The translations under genes were made by a program, and so were the position numbers. From the NCBI GenBank assembly GCA_964527205.1, contig CAZGQG010000002.1, positions 1 to 64,000 on the forward strand: DNA of 64,000 bases, in the 5' to 3' direction. This DNA is from JARICQ01 sp964527205 (GTDB taxonomy: Bacteria > Bacillota > Clostridia > Tissierellales > Tissierellaceae). Positions 34,643 through 43,382 of this stretch are shown here, piece after piece (the first letter of the stretch is position 1; each line of letters starts with the position of its first letter). The notes beneath the pieces were generated by a model. The model worked only from the letters and a program-made list of their open reading frames with translations, had not been told where the DNA came from and searched no databases.

Positions 34643-35317
34643 ATGAAAGACTATGGAGTTTTTGATATCTTGGGGCCAGTAATGGTGGGGCCATCAAGCT
34701 CACATACGGCTGGTGCTGCAAGACTTGGAAAAGTTGCAAGCGAAATAGCAGATTCCAAATTCAAAAAAGTTCTTTTTTATTTACATGGATCATTTGCTAA
34801 AACATATGAAGGTCATGGTACTGACAAGGCACTTGTGGCAGGAGTTCTTGGCATGGAACCTTCTGATGAAAGATTAAAGAACTCTTTTGAAATAGCAAAG
34901 GAAAAAAATATAGAATTTGAATTCATAGAGGCTGATTTAGGTTATCATCATCCAAATACTGTTAAGATTGTATTCCAGTTTGAGGATGAGGATGAAGAAG
35001 AGACCTATATAATTGGTTCATCAATTGGTGGAGGAAATATATTAATTACAGATATTAATGGAAACAAGGTTGAGTTTAGTGGTGACTATCCTACCTTGCT
35101 CTTAAAATACAATGATAAAAAAGGTGTAATATCTCGTATAAGTTCTATCCTATCTATGAATGAAATAAACATTGCTACTATGAAAGTTAGTAGAGAAGAC
35201 AATATTGCCACCATGGTAGTAGAGTCAGATACAATTATTGAAGAGCCAGTAATAGAAGAAATAAAAAAATTAGAAGAAGTACTATATATTAAGGGTATCA
35301 ACCCTATCGAGAGGTGA
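34643..35317 (+). CDS. sdaAB: L-serine dehydratase, iron-sulfur-dependent, beta subunit
   Basis: With SdaAA this enzyme deaminates L-serine to pyruvate and ammonia in anaerobes. The 224-residue protein has the substrate-binding loop GPSSSHTAGAARLG (residues 16-29) and ends with an ACT domain (GVISRISSILSMNEINIATM), probably regulatory. I chose ATG at 34643, with GGAGGAG upstream; the upstream frame (from 34604) overlaps the promoter. It is the first gene of a five-gene operon. Confidence 0.95.
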   Translation: MKDYGVFDILGPVMVGPSSSHTAGAARLGKVASEIADSKFKKVLFYLHGSFAKTYEGHGTDKALVAGVLGMEPSDERLKNSFEIAKEKNIEFEFIEADLGYHHPNTVKIVFQFEDEDEEETYIIGSSIGGGNILITDINGNKVEFSGDYPTLLLKYNDKKGVISRISSILSMNEINIATMKVSREDNIATMVVESDTIIEEPVIEEIKKLEEVLYIKGINPIER

Positions 35318-35321
35318 TTGA

Positions 35322-36191
35322 ATGTTTAATAAAGGGGAAGAACTCCTTAATCTTTGTAAAAGTGAAAATAAAACTATTTCTGAAATAGTTATAGAATCTG
35401 AGATAAAGAAAAATAAAACAACATATGAACAGGTAATGAAAAGGATGAATGAGGCCTTAGAAGTCATGAAAACTTCTGCCTCCAAAGCCTTAGATAGAGA
35501 AGTTATTTCTGTAAGTGGGCTTACAGGTGGAGATTCAAAAAAAGTTGAAAGCTATAAAAATCATGGACAGACATTAACAGGCAATTTGGTAGTTTCTGCA
35601 ATGGCCAAGGCCTTGTCTACTTCTGAAGTTAATGCTTCTATGGGTAGAATAGTTGCTGCTCCAACAGCTGGAGCTTCAGGAGTACTACCTGCTGCTATTA
35701 TATCAGGCAAGGAGAAATTAAACTCCACAGATGAAGAGGTCCTAGCTGGACTTTTTGCTGCAGCTGGTATAGGAGAAATAGTTGCAAAAAATGCTACAAT
35801 TTCAGGAGCTGAAGGTGGATGCCAGGCTGAATGTGGTGTTGCAGCTGCCATGGCTGCTGCTGGAATAGTGGAGATGGCTGGAGGAAGTCCAGAAATGTCC
35901 CTACATGCCGCATCCTTTGCTCTTATTAGCGTAATGGGATTGGTTTGTGACCCAATTGCAGGTCTGGTAGAATTCCCATGTGCCTTAAGAAATGCTTCTG
36001 GTGTAGTAAATGCACTTACTTCTGCTGATTTAGCCTTAGCAGGTGTAGAATCTTTGGTTCCCTTTGATGAAGTAGTAGATGCAATGTATAAGGTAGGTAA
36101 GTTGCTGCCTGAGTCCCTAAGAGAAACTGCATTGGGAGGCCTTGCTACTACTCCAACTGGACAAGATATAAATAGGAGGATTAAACATTGA
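35322..36191 (+). CDS. sdaAA: L-serine dehydratase, iron-sulfur-dependent, alpha subunit
   Basis: The alpha subunit carries the catalytic 4Fe-4S cluster, which is oxygen-sensitive. Four candidate cluster cysteines are visible: C167 and C171 in GGCQAECGVA, C209 (GLVCDPIAG) and C220 (EFPCALRNA). The conserved MGRIVAAPTAGASGVLPA segment is the serine dehydratase signature. The gene starts 5 bases after sdaAB (GAGGTGATTGA before ATG). Its last 4 bases overlap the start of the next, 1609-codon gene. Confidence 0.96.
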   Translation: MFNKGEELLNLCKSENKTISEIVIESEIKKNKTTYEQVMKRMNEALEVMKTSASKALDREVISVSGLTGGDSKKVESYKNHGQTLTGNLVVSAMAKALSTSEVNASMGRIVAAPTAGASGVLPAAIISGKEKLNSTDEEVLAGLFAAAGIGEIVAKNATISGAEGGCQAECGVAAAMAAAGIVEMAGGSPEMSLHAASFALISVMGLVCDPIAGLVEFPCALRNASGVVNALTSADLALAGVESLVPFDEVVDAMYKVGKLLPESLRETALGGLATTPTGQDINRRIKH

Positions 36192-39100
36192 TAAAATATA
36201 AAATCCAAACTATCTTATTAAATGAAACTGAAAAAGATTATATAATAGAATATAAGAAAACTTTACAAAAATCCATCAATAGTGAGGATTTTCAATCAAG
36301 CTTAGACCTTTACATAAAAGACAGAAATTTTTCTGTCTTTTCTTTGTATTATCTTTTATATGATTGCCTATCTCCTATTCACAGTATGGATAAAGAAGAT
36401 TGGTTTGAGGATCTTTATAAATGGGCAATAAATATATCCTTTCCTGATAAGTACAATCTAGGAAATGATTTGAAATATGACCCCCTATATAAATTTTTCT
36501 TAAAATCAATCCAGAACCTAAGTGAGAATTTAGAGGAAATAAGAGAAACTGAATTTCTAGAGGAATATCCCCTATGCTTTCTCAGTAAGGAAGAGGAAAA
36601 AGGACTAGATTCTCCTGAGGAATACCTTGCTTTTAAAGCTAATTTTAAAGAGTCTTTTATCTATGAAATCATGTATTTAGATAGACTTATAACAGGCCAC
36701 AATACTATTGATCATGTGGTGGGGGTCAACTATGTTAGCTTGCATATAGCAAGGCAGTTAAAGGCCCTAGGCCTGCCTGTTGATTTGGGCAAAGTTGTAG
36801 GAGCTGGTCTAGGCCATGATATTGGTAAGTATGGAGTTTTGGAAGAAGACCAAAGCAAAGTCCCATATTTCCACTACTATTACACAGAATATTGGTTTGA
36901 GAAATTTGGAATTAATGATATAGGCCATATTGCAGCAAATCATTCTACTTGGGATTTAGAATTGGAAGCTCTCCCCCTAGAGTCTCTCATCCTTATTTAC
37001 TCAGATTTTAGAGTTAAGAACCAAGTTGAAGATGGGGAATACAATATGACTATCTTCTCCCTGGATGAATCCTTTCATATAATATTAGATAAGTTAGATA
37101 ATCTTGATGAGGCAAAGGAGAATCGCTATAAAAAAGTTTATAATAAGCTAAAGGACTTTGAAGATTATATGCTTTCTCTAGGAGTAGATACTAGCCTCTT
37201 TGGAGAACTTGAGGAAAAAACTTATAAGGACTTTGTCCTTATGAATGACAATGAAATCACCCAACACATGAAATATGTTTCTATTGAACATAATATAAAT
37301 CTAATGGCCAAATTAACTGGTAATGTAAGTTTTAACAATATTTTAGAAATGGCTAGGGGAGAAGAAAACTGGAGAAAACTAAGATTGTATATAGAGATCT
37401 TTAAATCTTATTCCACCTACCTAACTCAAAGACAAAAAATCACAACCTTAAATCTATTGTCTGAGCTACTCTTTCACAGCGGTGAAGACATAAGAAAGGA
37501 ATCCGCTGAATTAATAGGAAGATTAATATCTATATATGATGAGGAATACAGGAAGGAGCTGCCTTCTTCCATTGTCTTTGAAGAGCCTTCTATATCCTCT
37601 GAGGATTTATTTAATCAATTTTTAAATACCCTCTTATTTCCAGACCATAAAATTGCTTATTCAGAAAGGAAATGGATTTATAATTTAAAAAGCCTGGTGG
37701 CTTCTGTCTTTAAACATTCCAACAAGGACTCTCATAATAAATATTTTGATGTTCTAAATATCTATTATGAGGATTATGAAAATCTATCACCCTTTGGGCA
37801 ATTTTACTTGTCCCAAACTATTAACTCTGTTCCCCTAAAAAATTTAGATAATAAGAGGAAATATAAACTTTACAATTACACCTTGCATCAGCTTGAATCA
37901 CAGGATCCTGCTGTAAAGCTAAGCATCCTAAATATGATTAATGAAATGCTTGAAAATAATAAAAATGTTGTCTTTGTAGCCTCTATAAGAAACTGGTTAA
38001 ATGCTAATCTAGAGAAGTCAAAAGTACCTGCAGTAAATTATTTAAAGCATATAATTGCTAGGAAGATTTCTCTACCAGGAGATGAGCAAGCACTTCTAGA
38101 TATGAACTATCATGAAGATGAAAATGAAACATCAGATATATTTTTAGTGAATTTAAAATCTGCAACTAAGTGGATTGAAAAGAAAATAAATATAGATATT
38201 TTATATGACCAGGTTTTGAAGAACCCTTACGACAAGGGCTTGCATACGGCAATGCACTTTTGCAATCTTCTAAAGGTAAGTGCCAGAGAGAATGTAAGAA
38301 ATTATAGTGGAAAAACTCTTATAAATATATTTCCTCTACTATCCATGGAAGAGAGAAATGATGTTTGCTTAGAATTAATTCGTGCTTTGGAGATGGAAAG
38401 TTATCAGTTTACAAAGTTTATTCCCTACTATGTGGGACGTTTGATCCTATATCTAGGACCAGGAGAATTAGATGAAATCCTAGATGATTTTGAAGACAAC
38501 CTAAAGGTAGGTAGTATTAAAATAAAGTATTTGCTCTTAAATACTGTGGCTGTATGCTTAGAAAACTATAATTTTTATATAAAGAGATTTGATGAGAAGG
38601 AGCATGTCCATGAAAAGAGAATAACTAGACTTCTTGGCCTCCTATCTATTTCTATGGCCTCTTATAATATAGATGTAAAAAATGAATCTCTTAGGGTTAT
38701 AAGTTCTATTTTATTTGATTCTAATATATTGAGCCTCAAGGACAAATTCAAACTCTTTAATATTATAGCTAAGAAAATCCTTACATTTTTAGATTATAAT
38801 AAAAAAGACGAATACCTATTCTACAACAATGCAGCTTCTTTAAATTTAATATATAAGTTTCTATCAGAATACCAATATGAGTATGGACTTCCTAGCTCCT
38901 GTGAAACTGATAAGATTGCATTTTTCCCAGGTAGCTTTGACCCATTTTCCCTAAGTCATAAAAATATAGCCACTGAGATTAGGGATTTAGGTTTCAAGGT
39001 GTTTTTAGCTGTAGATGAATTTTCATGGTCCAAAAGAACGGAACCTCATAACTTTAGAAGAAATATAATAAATATGAGTATTGCGGATGAGAAGGATATC

Positions 39101-41017
39101 TATATATTCCCTGAAAACATACCTGTAAATATTAGCAACCAAGCTGACTTAGATAATTTGAAGGATGTTTTTTCAGGTAAGGAAGTTTATATAGTAGTAG
39201 GCTCTGATGTCTTAATCAATGCCTCTGCCTATAAAAAAGAAAGTCCTATATTAGATTTTTCCCATATAATTTTTGATAGGAAATCTAGTATATCTAAGGA
39301 GGATGACGACTTAGTCCTAGAAAACAACATAGCTAATATAAGGTCTCAAGTAATTAGACTTAGCTTGCCTGCCCAATACGAGGATATAAGCTCTACACAG
39401 ATAAGGGAAAGCATTGATTCAAATAGGGATATCTCCAAGCTAATTGACTCTCTTGCCCAGGCCTATATCTATGACTATGGACTATATCTTAGGGAGCCCC
39501 AATACAAATCTCTCTTTAGCGTTAAAAATCTAAGGGTAGATTTGTTTGATTCAATTAGTGATAGATTACTTAAAGAACTTACAGATGCTTTCTCCCACTT
39601 AACAAACACTGATTATTTTAAGCTTTTAAGGACTAAGAGAAATTACAAGCTCCTAATCCTTAGGGATCAGACAAATAATGAAATCCTTGGATATTCAAGT
39701 TTTTATTGGATTAGACAGCACTCCATGTATGAGGAATTTAATGACCCGGCAATAACTGAATATATAAGAAGAAATGTTAAGGGTAGAATTATATTGATAT
39801 CAGGAATCTATGCCAAGGATGATAATGAGGACTTAATTGAAATAGTCTTAAACGAAGTCCTAACAGCTTCTATTAACAGGGATTATAATGTTGCCCTCTA
39901 CAATGGATGTTTTTTTAAAGAGAGAAATTCCCCTGTGGAAGAGCAACTAATACTTCAGGGCTTTATTGATACAGATCTATCTTACAATGACAAGCCTATC
40001 TTCCTTGTAGATATGAACACACCTTGCACTTTAAACTTAGATCTTTTAAGCATGATAAAACCACCTTATAACACGGATCCTAAAATAATAAATGCAGTAA
40101 GAGAAACTAGGAACAATCTAAAGAAAGTATTATCAAATCTTTATCCTGGGGAATTGTTACTTACCTATAATAAGGATATGATCTACAGCAAGCTCATACA
40201 AAAGATTTGTCATGCTAATGGCGTAAGCATTAACCAATCTGAAGAAAGGGTCCTAGGACCAAATATGTGCGTTCCCTTTGGTTCTATCCTAAATGGAAAG
40301 ATCATACCAAATACTGTAACTAAGACCATGCATACGGAAAAAACCTTTAATTCAGCTATAGATAGATTTAAAATTGAAGAGTTTCCCTTCTATTTACCTT
40401 TAAAGGAACAGGCCAAGGTTTTAAAGTCCTTTAACAGACCTGTTATCTTAGTAGATGATCTCTTAAATAAGGGCTATAGGATCAATGCCATAGAGCCTAT
40501 TCTAAGGGAGTCTGGTATAGAGATTGATAAGATAATTGTAGGAATCCTATCCGGTAGAGGTCAGGAAATAGCTATATCTAAGGGTATTGATATAGATTCT
40601 GCCTACTTTGTTCCAAATTTAAAGCTTTGGTTCAATGAAAGTAGCCAGTATCCCTTTATTGGTGGAGATATGGTTGGAGAGATGCCAAGAAAAATTAATT
40701 CTATACCTAGCGTAAATATGATCCTGCCATATGTATCACCTAGCTTTATTAAGAGAACTGTAAATCAATCTATTTATGATTTATCCAGCACATGTTTGCA
40801 AAATAGTATTGATTTCTTTAAGGCTATAGAAGAGGTTTATCAGGTACGAAAGGAAAAGAGTTTGACCCTAAAAAATCTTGGTGAGATCTTCACATCTCCA
40901 AGACATCCTGACACCAATGAAATGATTTTTATAAATAACAATATCAAGCCTTCACAGGCTATTGAATCTGATTTAAATTATTTAAAGAGATTGGAGAATA
41001 TTATAATAAGACAGTAA
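36188..41017 (+). CDS. 1609-residue multidomain protein: HD phosphohydrolase, solenoid, NadD-like nucleotidyltransferase, GNAT-like and phosphoribosyltransferase-like regions
   Basis: I do not recognise the whole protein. In order: an unknown helical start (1-160); an HD domain with H171, H176, the HD pair H210-D211 in GLGHDIGK, and NHSTWD further on; an alpha-solenoid of HEAT-like repeats (about 370-890); a nucleotidyltransferase domain (about 908-1100) with FFPGSFDPFSLSH (residues 912-924) and ISSTQIRE, the marks of NMN/NaMN adenylyltransferase and cytidylyltransferase-like enzymes, although HxGH is here SLSH; a GNAT-like region (about 1110-1270: ILGYSSF, ILQGFIDTD); and a phosphoribosyltransferase-like region (about 1310-1530) with RPVILVDDLLNKGYRIN (PRPP-loop-like; D1423, D1424). 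In other Firmicutes the HD protein YqeK is encoded next to NadD, so joining them in one chain is suggestive. The start is TTG at 36188 after AGGAGG, overlapping sdaAA by 4 bases. It may process a nucleotide cofactor, but this is only a proposal. Confidence 0.7.
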   Translation: MIKYKIQTILLNETEKDYIIEYKKTLQKSINSEDFQSSLDLYIKDRNFSVFSLYYLLYDCLSPIHSMDKEDWFEDLYKWAINISFPDKYNLGNDLKYDPLYKFFLKSIQNLSENLEEIRETEFLEEYPLCFLSKEEEKGLDSPEEYLAFKANFKESFIYEIMYLDRLITGHNTIDHVVGVNYVSLHIARQLKALGLPVDLGKVVGAGLGHDIGKYGVLEEDQSKVPYFHYYYTEYWFEKFGINDIGHIAANHSTWDLELEALPLESLILIYSDFRVKNQVEDGEYNMTIFSLDESFHIILDKLDNLDEAKENRYKKVYNKLKDFEDYMLSLGVDTSLFGELEEKTYKDFVLMNDNEITQHMKYVSIEHNINLMAKLTGNVSFNNILEMARGEENWRKLRLYIEIFKSYSTYLTQRQKITTLNLLSELLFHSGEDIRKESAELIGRLISIYDEEYRKELPSSIVFEEPSISSEDLFNQFLNTLLFPDHKIAYSERKWIYNLKSLVASVFKHSNKDSHNKYFDVLNIYYEDYENLSPFGQFYLSQTINSVPLKNLDNKRKYKLYNYTLHQLESQDPAVKLSILNMINEMLENNKNVVFVASIRNWLNANLEKSKVPAVNYLKHIIARKISLPGDEQALLDMNYHEDENETSDIFLVNLKSATKWIEKKINIDILYDQVLKNPYDKGLHTAMHFCNLLKVSARENVRNYSGKTLINIFPLLSMEERNDVCLELIRALEMESYQFTKFIPYYVGRLILYLGPGELDEILDDFEDNLKVGSIKIKYLLLNTVAVCLENYNFYIKRFDEKEHVHEKRITRLLGLLSISMASYNIDVKNESLRVISSILFDSNILSLKDKFKLFNIIAKKILTFLDYNKKDEYLFYNNAASLNLIYKFLSEYQYEYGLPSSCETDKIAFFPGSFDPFSLSHKNIATEIRDLGFKVFLAVDEFSWSKRTEPHNFRRNIINMSIADEKDIYIFPENIPVNISNQADLDNLKDVFSGKEVYIVVGSDVLINASAYKKESPILDFSHIIFDRKSSISKEDDDLVLENNIANIRSQVIRLSLPAQYEDISSTQIRESIDSNRDISKLIDSLAQAYIYDYGLYLREPQYKSLFSVKNLRVDLFDSISDRLLKELTDAFSHLTNTDYFKLLRTKRNYKLLILRDQTNNEILGYSSFYWIRQHSMYEEFNDPAITEYIRRNVKGRIILISGIYAKDDNEDLIEIVLNEVLTASINRDYNVALYNGCFFKERNSPVEEQLILQGFIDTDLSYNDKPIFLVDMNTPCTLNLDLLSMIKPPYNTDPKIINAVRETRNNLKKVLSNLYPGELLLTYNKDMIYSKLIQKICHANGVSINQSEERVLGPNMCVPFGSILNGKIIPNTVTKTMHTEKTFNSAIDRFKIEEFPFYLPLKEQAKVLKSFNRPVILVDDLLNKGYRINAIEPILRESGIEIDKIIVGILSGRGQEIAISKGIDIDSAYFVPNLKLWFNESSQYPFIGGDMVGEMPRKINSIPSVNMILPYVSPSFIKRTVNQSIYDLSSTCLQNSIDFFKAIEEVYQVRKEKSLTLKNLGEIFTSPRHPDTNEMIFINNNIKPSQAIESDLNYLKRLENIIIRQ

Positions 41018-41028
41018 GGAGAATTTAT

Positions 41029-42288
41029 ATGAAAAATACATTTAATTATTACAAACTAGATGGACATTTATTATTTTCCAGATTGAAATATGATAATCTA
41101 GAAGAAGCTAGTCAAGATGACTTCCATGGTTCAAATGATATAATCTACTATTTATGTGAAAGAGCTCCGCTTCATTCCAGGAAATCTTTTTCCCTCTCCT
41201 CTCCTTCCCAGTTGTTTTGGGAGGAGGAGAATCTAAATATCTTGGAGTTCAATAAAGCTAACTATGAGGAGGATCTAGCTAGCTGGCTTGTGGATAAGAT
41301 AAATAATGATCAAGTTACTTCTATAAATACAAATTATCCAAATTGGGAAGAGCTAGTAAATAGGAAGGTTCCTAAAAAATGGAGATTGAATTTACTTGCC
41401 CTAGGAGATGTAGGCAGCACCCTAATGATAGGTTTAAGGCTTCTAGGAGATGAGTCTATAGAGAGTATAGGCATCTACGATAGGGATCCTAATAAGATCA
41501 ACAGATGGGAGCATGAGCTAAATCAAATCAGAGTCCCCCTAAGTAAGGATTCTCTGCCTCCAGTAAATGGAATTTCCAAGGATGACTTATTTGATTGTGA
41601 TATGTTTATATTTTGTGCATCAAAGGGTATCCCTCCTGTAGGCAGTGGAGTAAAGGATGTAAGAATGGCTCAGTTTGAATCTAATTCTAAGATTATAGGA
41701 GACTATGCTAGGATGGCCCGGGAGGAAAACTTTAAAGGGATCTTTGCAGTAGTATCTGATCCAGTTGACCTGCTTTGTAAGGTAGCTTTCTTAGAAAGCA
41801 ATAAGGATAAGGAGGGTGAAATGGATTTTAAAGGCCTAAGCTCTGATCAGATAATAGGCTATGGACTAGGTGTTATGAATGCTAGGGCCATGTATTATGC
41901 TGAAAAAGCCTTAGATAAGGGAGAGTATGAAAATGAAGGTAGGGTTTTTGGACCTCACGGCCAGGGTTTAATTGTTGCCAATAGTATAAAAAACTATGAC
42001 AATGATAAGTCTCTTGACCTTACTGATAAGACTTTAAAAGCCAATCTTAGGGTAAGGGAATTTGGCTATAAGCCTTTTATTGCTCCCGCTCTTTCGTCTG
42101 GTGCCCTATCAATAATAGCAACTATTAAGGGACAAGCTTTTTACGGTTCAAGTTATATGAATTCAGTTTATATGGGTTCTTCCTGTAAATTACTCTACAG
42201 CGGATTAAAGGTGGAAGAATTTGATTTTCATCCTCTGTTAAGATCAAGGATCCAAGAGACCTATGATAGCTTGGAGAGAATAATATGA
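41029..42288 (+). CDS. Lactate/malate-dehydrogenase-like protein with altered active site
   Basis: A Rossmann NAD-binding domain (LLALGDVGSTLMIGLRLLG, G126-G129, then GIYDRDP) is followed by elements of the L-LDH/MDH family: SKGIPPVGSG, SNSKIIGDYAR, VVSDPVDLL and FGPHGQG (catalytic His probably H310). The N-terminal 110 residues are not part of the usual fold. In lactate and malate dehydrogenases the Asp that pairs with the active-site His stands in an L-D-x-x-R context; here the stretch is VMNARAMY, with Asn284 in its place. The protein may bind NAD and an acid without being a standard lactate dehydrogenase. Eleven bases separate it from the upstream gene and a ribosome-binding site (AAGGAGA) lies before ATG. 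Confidence 0.7.
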   Translation: MKNTFNYYKLDGHLLFSRLKYDNLEEASQDDFHGSNDIIYYLCERAPLHSRKSFSLSSPSQLFWEEENLNILEFNKANYEEDLASWLVDKINNDQVTSINTNYPNWEELVNRKVPKKWRLNLLALGDVGSTLMIGLRLLGDESIESIGIYDRDPNKINRWEHELNQIRVPLSKDSLPPVNGISKDDLFDCDMFIFCASKGIPPVGSGVKDVRMAQFESNSKIIGDYARMAREENFKGIFAVVSDPVDLLCKVAFLESNKDKEGEMDFKGLSSDQIIGYGLGVMNARAMYYAEKALDKGEYENEGRVFGPHGQGLIVANSIKNYDNDKSLDLTDKTLKANLRVREFGYKPFIAPALSSGALSIIATIKGQAFYGSSYMNSVYMGSSCKLLYSGLKVEEFDFHPLLRSRIQETYDSLERII

Positions 42289-43340
42289 AGGATCTTATAT
42301 TAATTCTTCCGGAAGAGCCCTCCCCTATTCTGAATAAGATGATCCAAAGAACAGTGGGAAATCAGTCCTATAAAAGTATTTATGACCCTAAGGATCTTAT
42401 TAATCTTCAGGATAAAAGGATAGTTTTTGCTGTTGAACTTAATAATATTGGAGTGTCTAATAATTTAAATAATATCTTTGCAGAATTATACAAGCGGGGA
42501 AGGGATAGTTTGATCCATTCAGAGGGGATAGTTCTTATTTCTAATAATTCAAATTTATATTCTAAAACTGCTGCCCAGTCAATTGTCTTTTTAGCAAATA
42601 ATCTTGGCTGTAGCTTTATTGGCAGACCTCTGGTTGAGGCTAATTTAAACTTAAATAATTTTTTACCTATGGTCAAAGTATATGATATGTCCTTGGAAGA
42701 AATCTGCCTACTCCAGTGCGAAAATTTAGGAAAGAGATTTTTATCCTCTCCAAAGAAAGAAAAAAAGCATCCAAAGAAATTATTGGCCCTCCATTCCAGT
42801 AGGAAGAGTGTTTCAAACACCCTATCCCTATGGGAAATGGTTAAGAAACATTTAGATGAGGATGAAATGGAGATAAAAGAGATTAATGTAGGCCAGGGAA
42901 ATATAGAGGATTGTAAGGGTTGCCCCTATACTACTTGCAAGTACTTTGGAAGCCAAAGCAAATGTTTTTATGGAGGCATAGTAGTTGAGGAAGTATATCC
43001 TGCTATTGAGAGATGTGATTCGCTGATTCTTATATCTCCCAACTACAATGATATGGTTACAGCGAATCTTGTAGCTACTATAAATAGACTTACTGCCCTG
43101 TATAGAAAGACTAAATTCTATGACAAACTTATATTTTCTATTATTGTATCCGGCTATTCTGGTAATGACGGCATAGCCAAGCAGATTATATCTAGCTTAA
43201 ATATGAATAAAACCTTTCAACTCCCCCCATATTTTTCATTGATGGAAACTGCTAATGATATGGGTGCTATACTAAAGGTTCCCAACATTGAGGACAGGGC
43301 GGAAGAATTTGCAAGAAATATATCCAATTCATATATATAA
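42285..43340 (+). CDS. Flavodoxin-fold oxidoreductase with cysteine motif
   Basis: The C-terminal half (about 165-345) looks like an NADPH-dependent FMN reductase/flavodoxin fold: KLLALHSSRKSVSNTLSL (phosphate-binding), then a cysteine cluster (C210, C213, C218, C227, in DCKGCPYTTCKYFG) typical of iron-sulfur flavoproteins, and LILISPNYNDMVTANL. The N-terminal half (1-160) is a separate alpha/beta domain (KDLILILPEE, IVFAVELNN, GIVLISNNS) that may be a degenerate copy of the same fold. The ATG overlaps the dehydrogenase-like gene stop by 4 bases. It ends the operon and is followed by a strong terminator. Confidence 0.75.
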   Translation: MKDLILILPEEPSPILNKMIQRTVGNQSYKSIYDPKDLINLQDKRIVFAVELNNIGVSNNLNNIFAELYKRGRDSLIHSEGIVLISNNSNLYSKTAAQSIVFLANNLGCSFIGRPLVEANLNLNNFLPMVKVYDMSLEEICLLQCENLGKRFLSSPKKEKKHPKKLLALHSSRKSVSNTLSLWEMVKKHLDEDEMEIKEINVGQGNIEDCKGCPYTTCKYFGSQSKCFYGGIVVEEVYPAIERCDSLILISPNYNDMVTANLVATINRLTALYRKTKFYDKLIFSIIVSGYSGNDGIAKQIISSLNMNKTFQLPPYFSLMETANDMGAILKVPNIEDRAEEFARNISNSYI

Positions 43341-43341
43341 A

Positions 43342-43373
43342 AAAACAAACTCTCCAGCTGGAGAGTTTGTTTT
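43342..43373. terminator. Bidirectional terminator, 32-base perfect palindrome
   Basis: A perfect palindrome (half site AAAACAAACTCTCCAG) with an A-run on one side and T-run on the other closes the sdaAB operon and the convergent nfnAB operon. The GC-rich core is CTCTCCAGCTGGAGAG. Confidence 0.93.
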
Positions 43374-43382
43374 ATATTTTAC

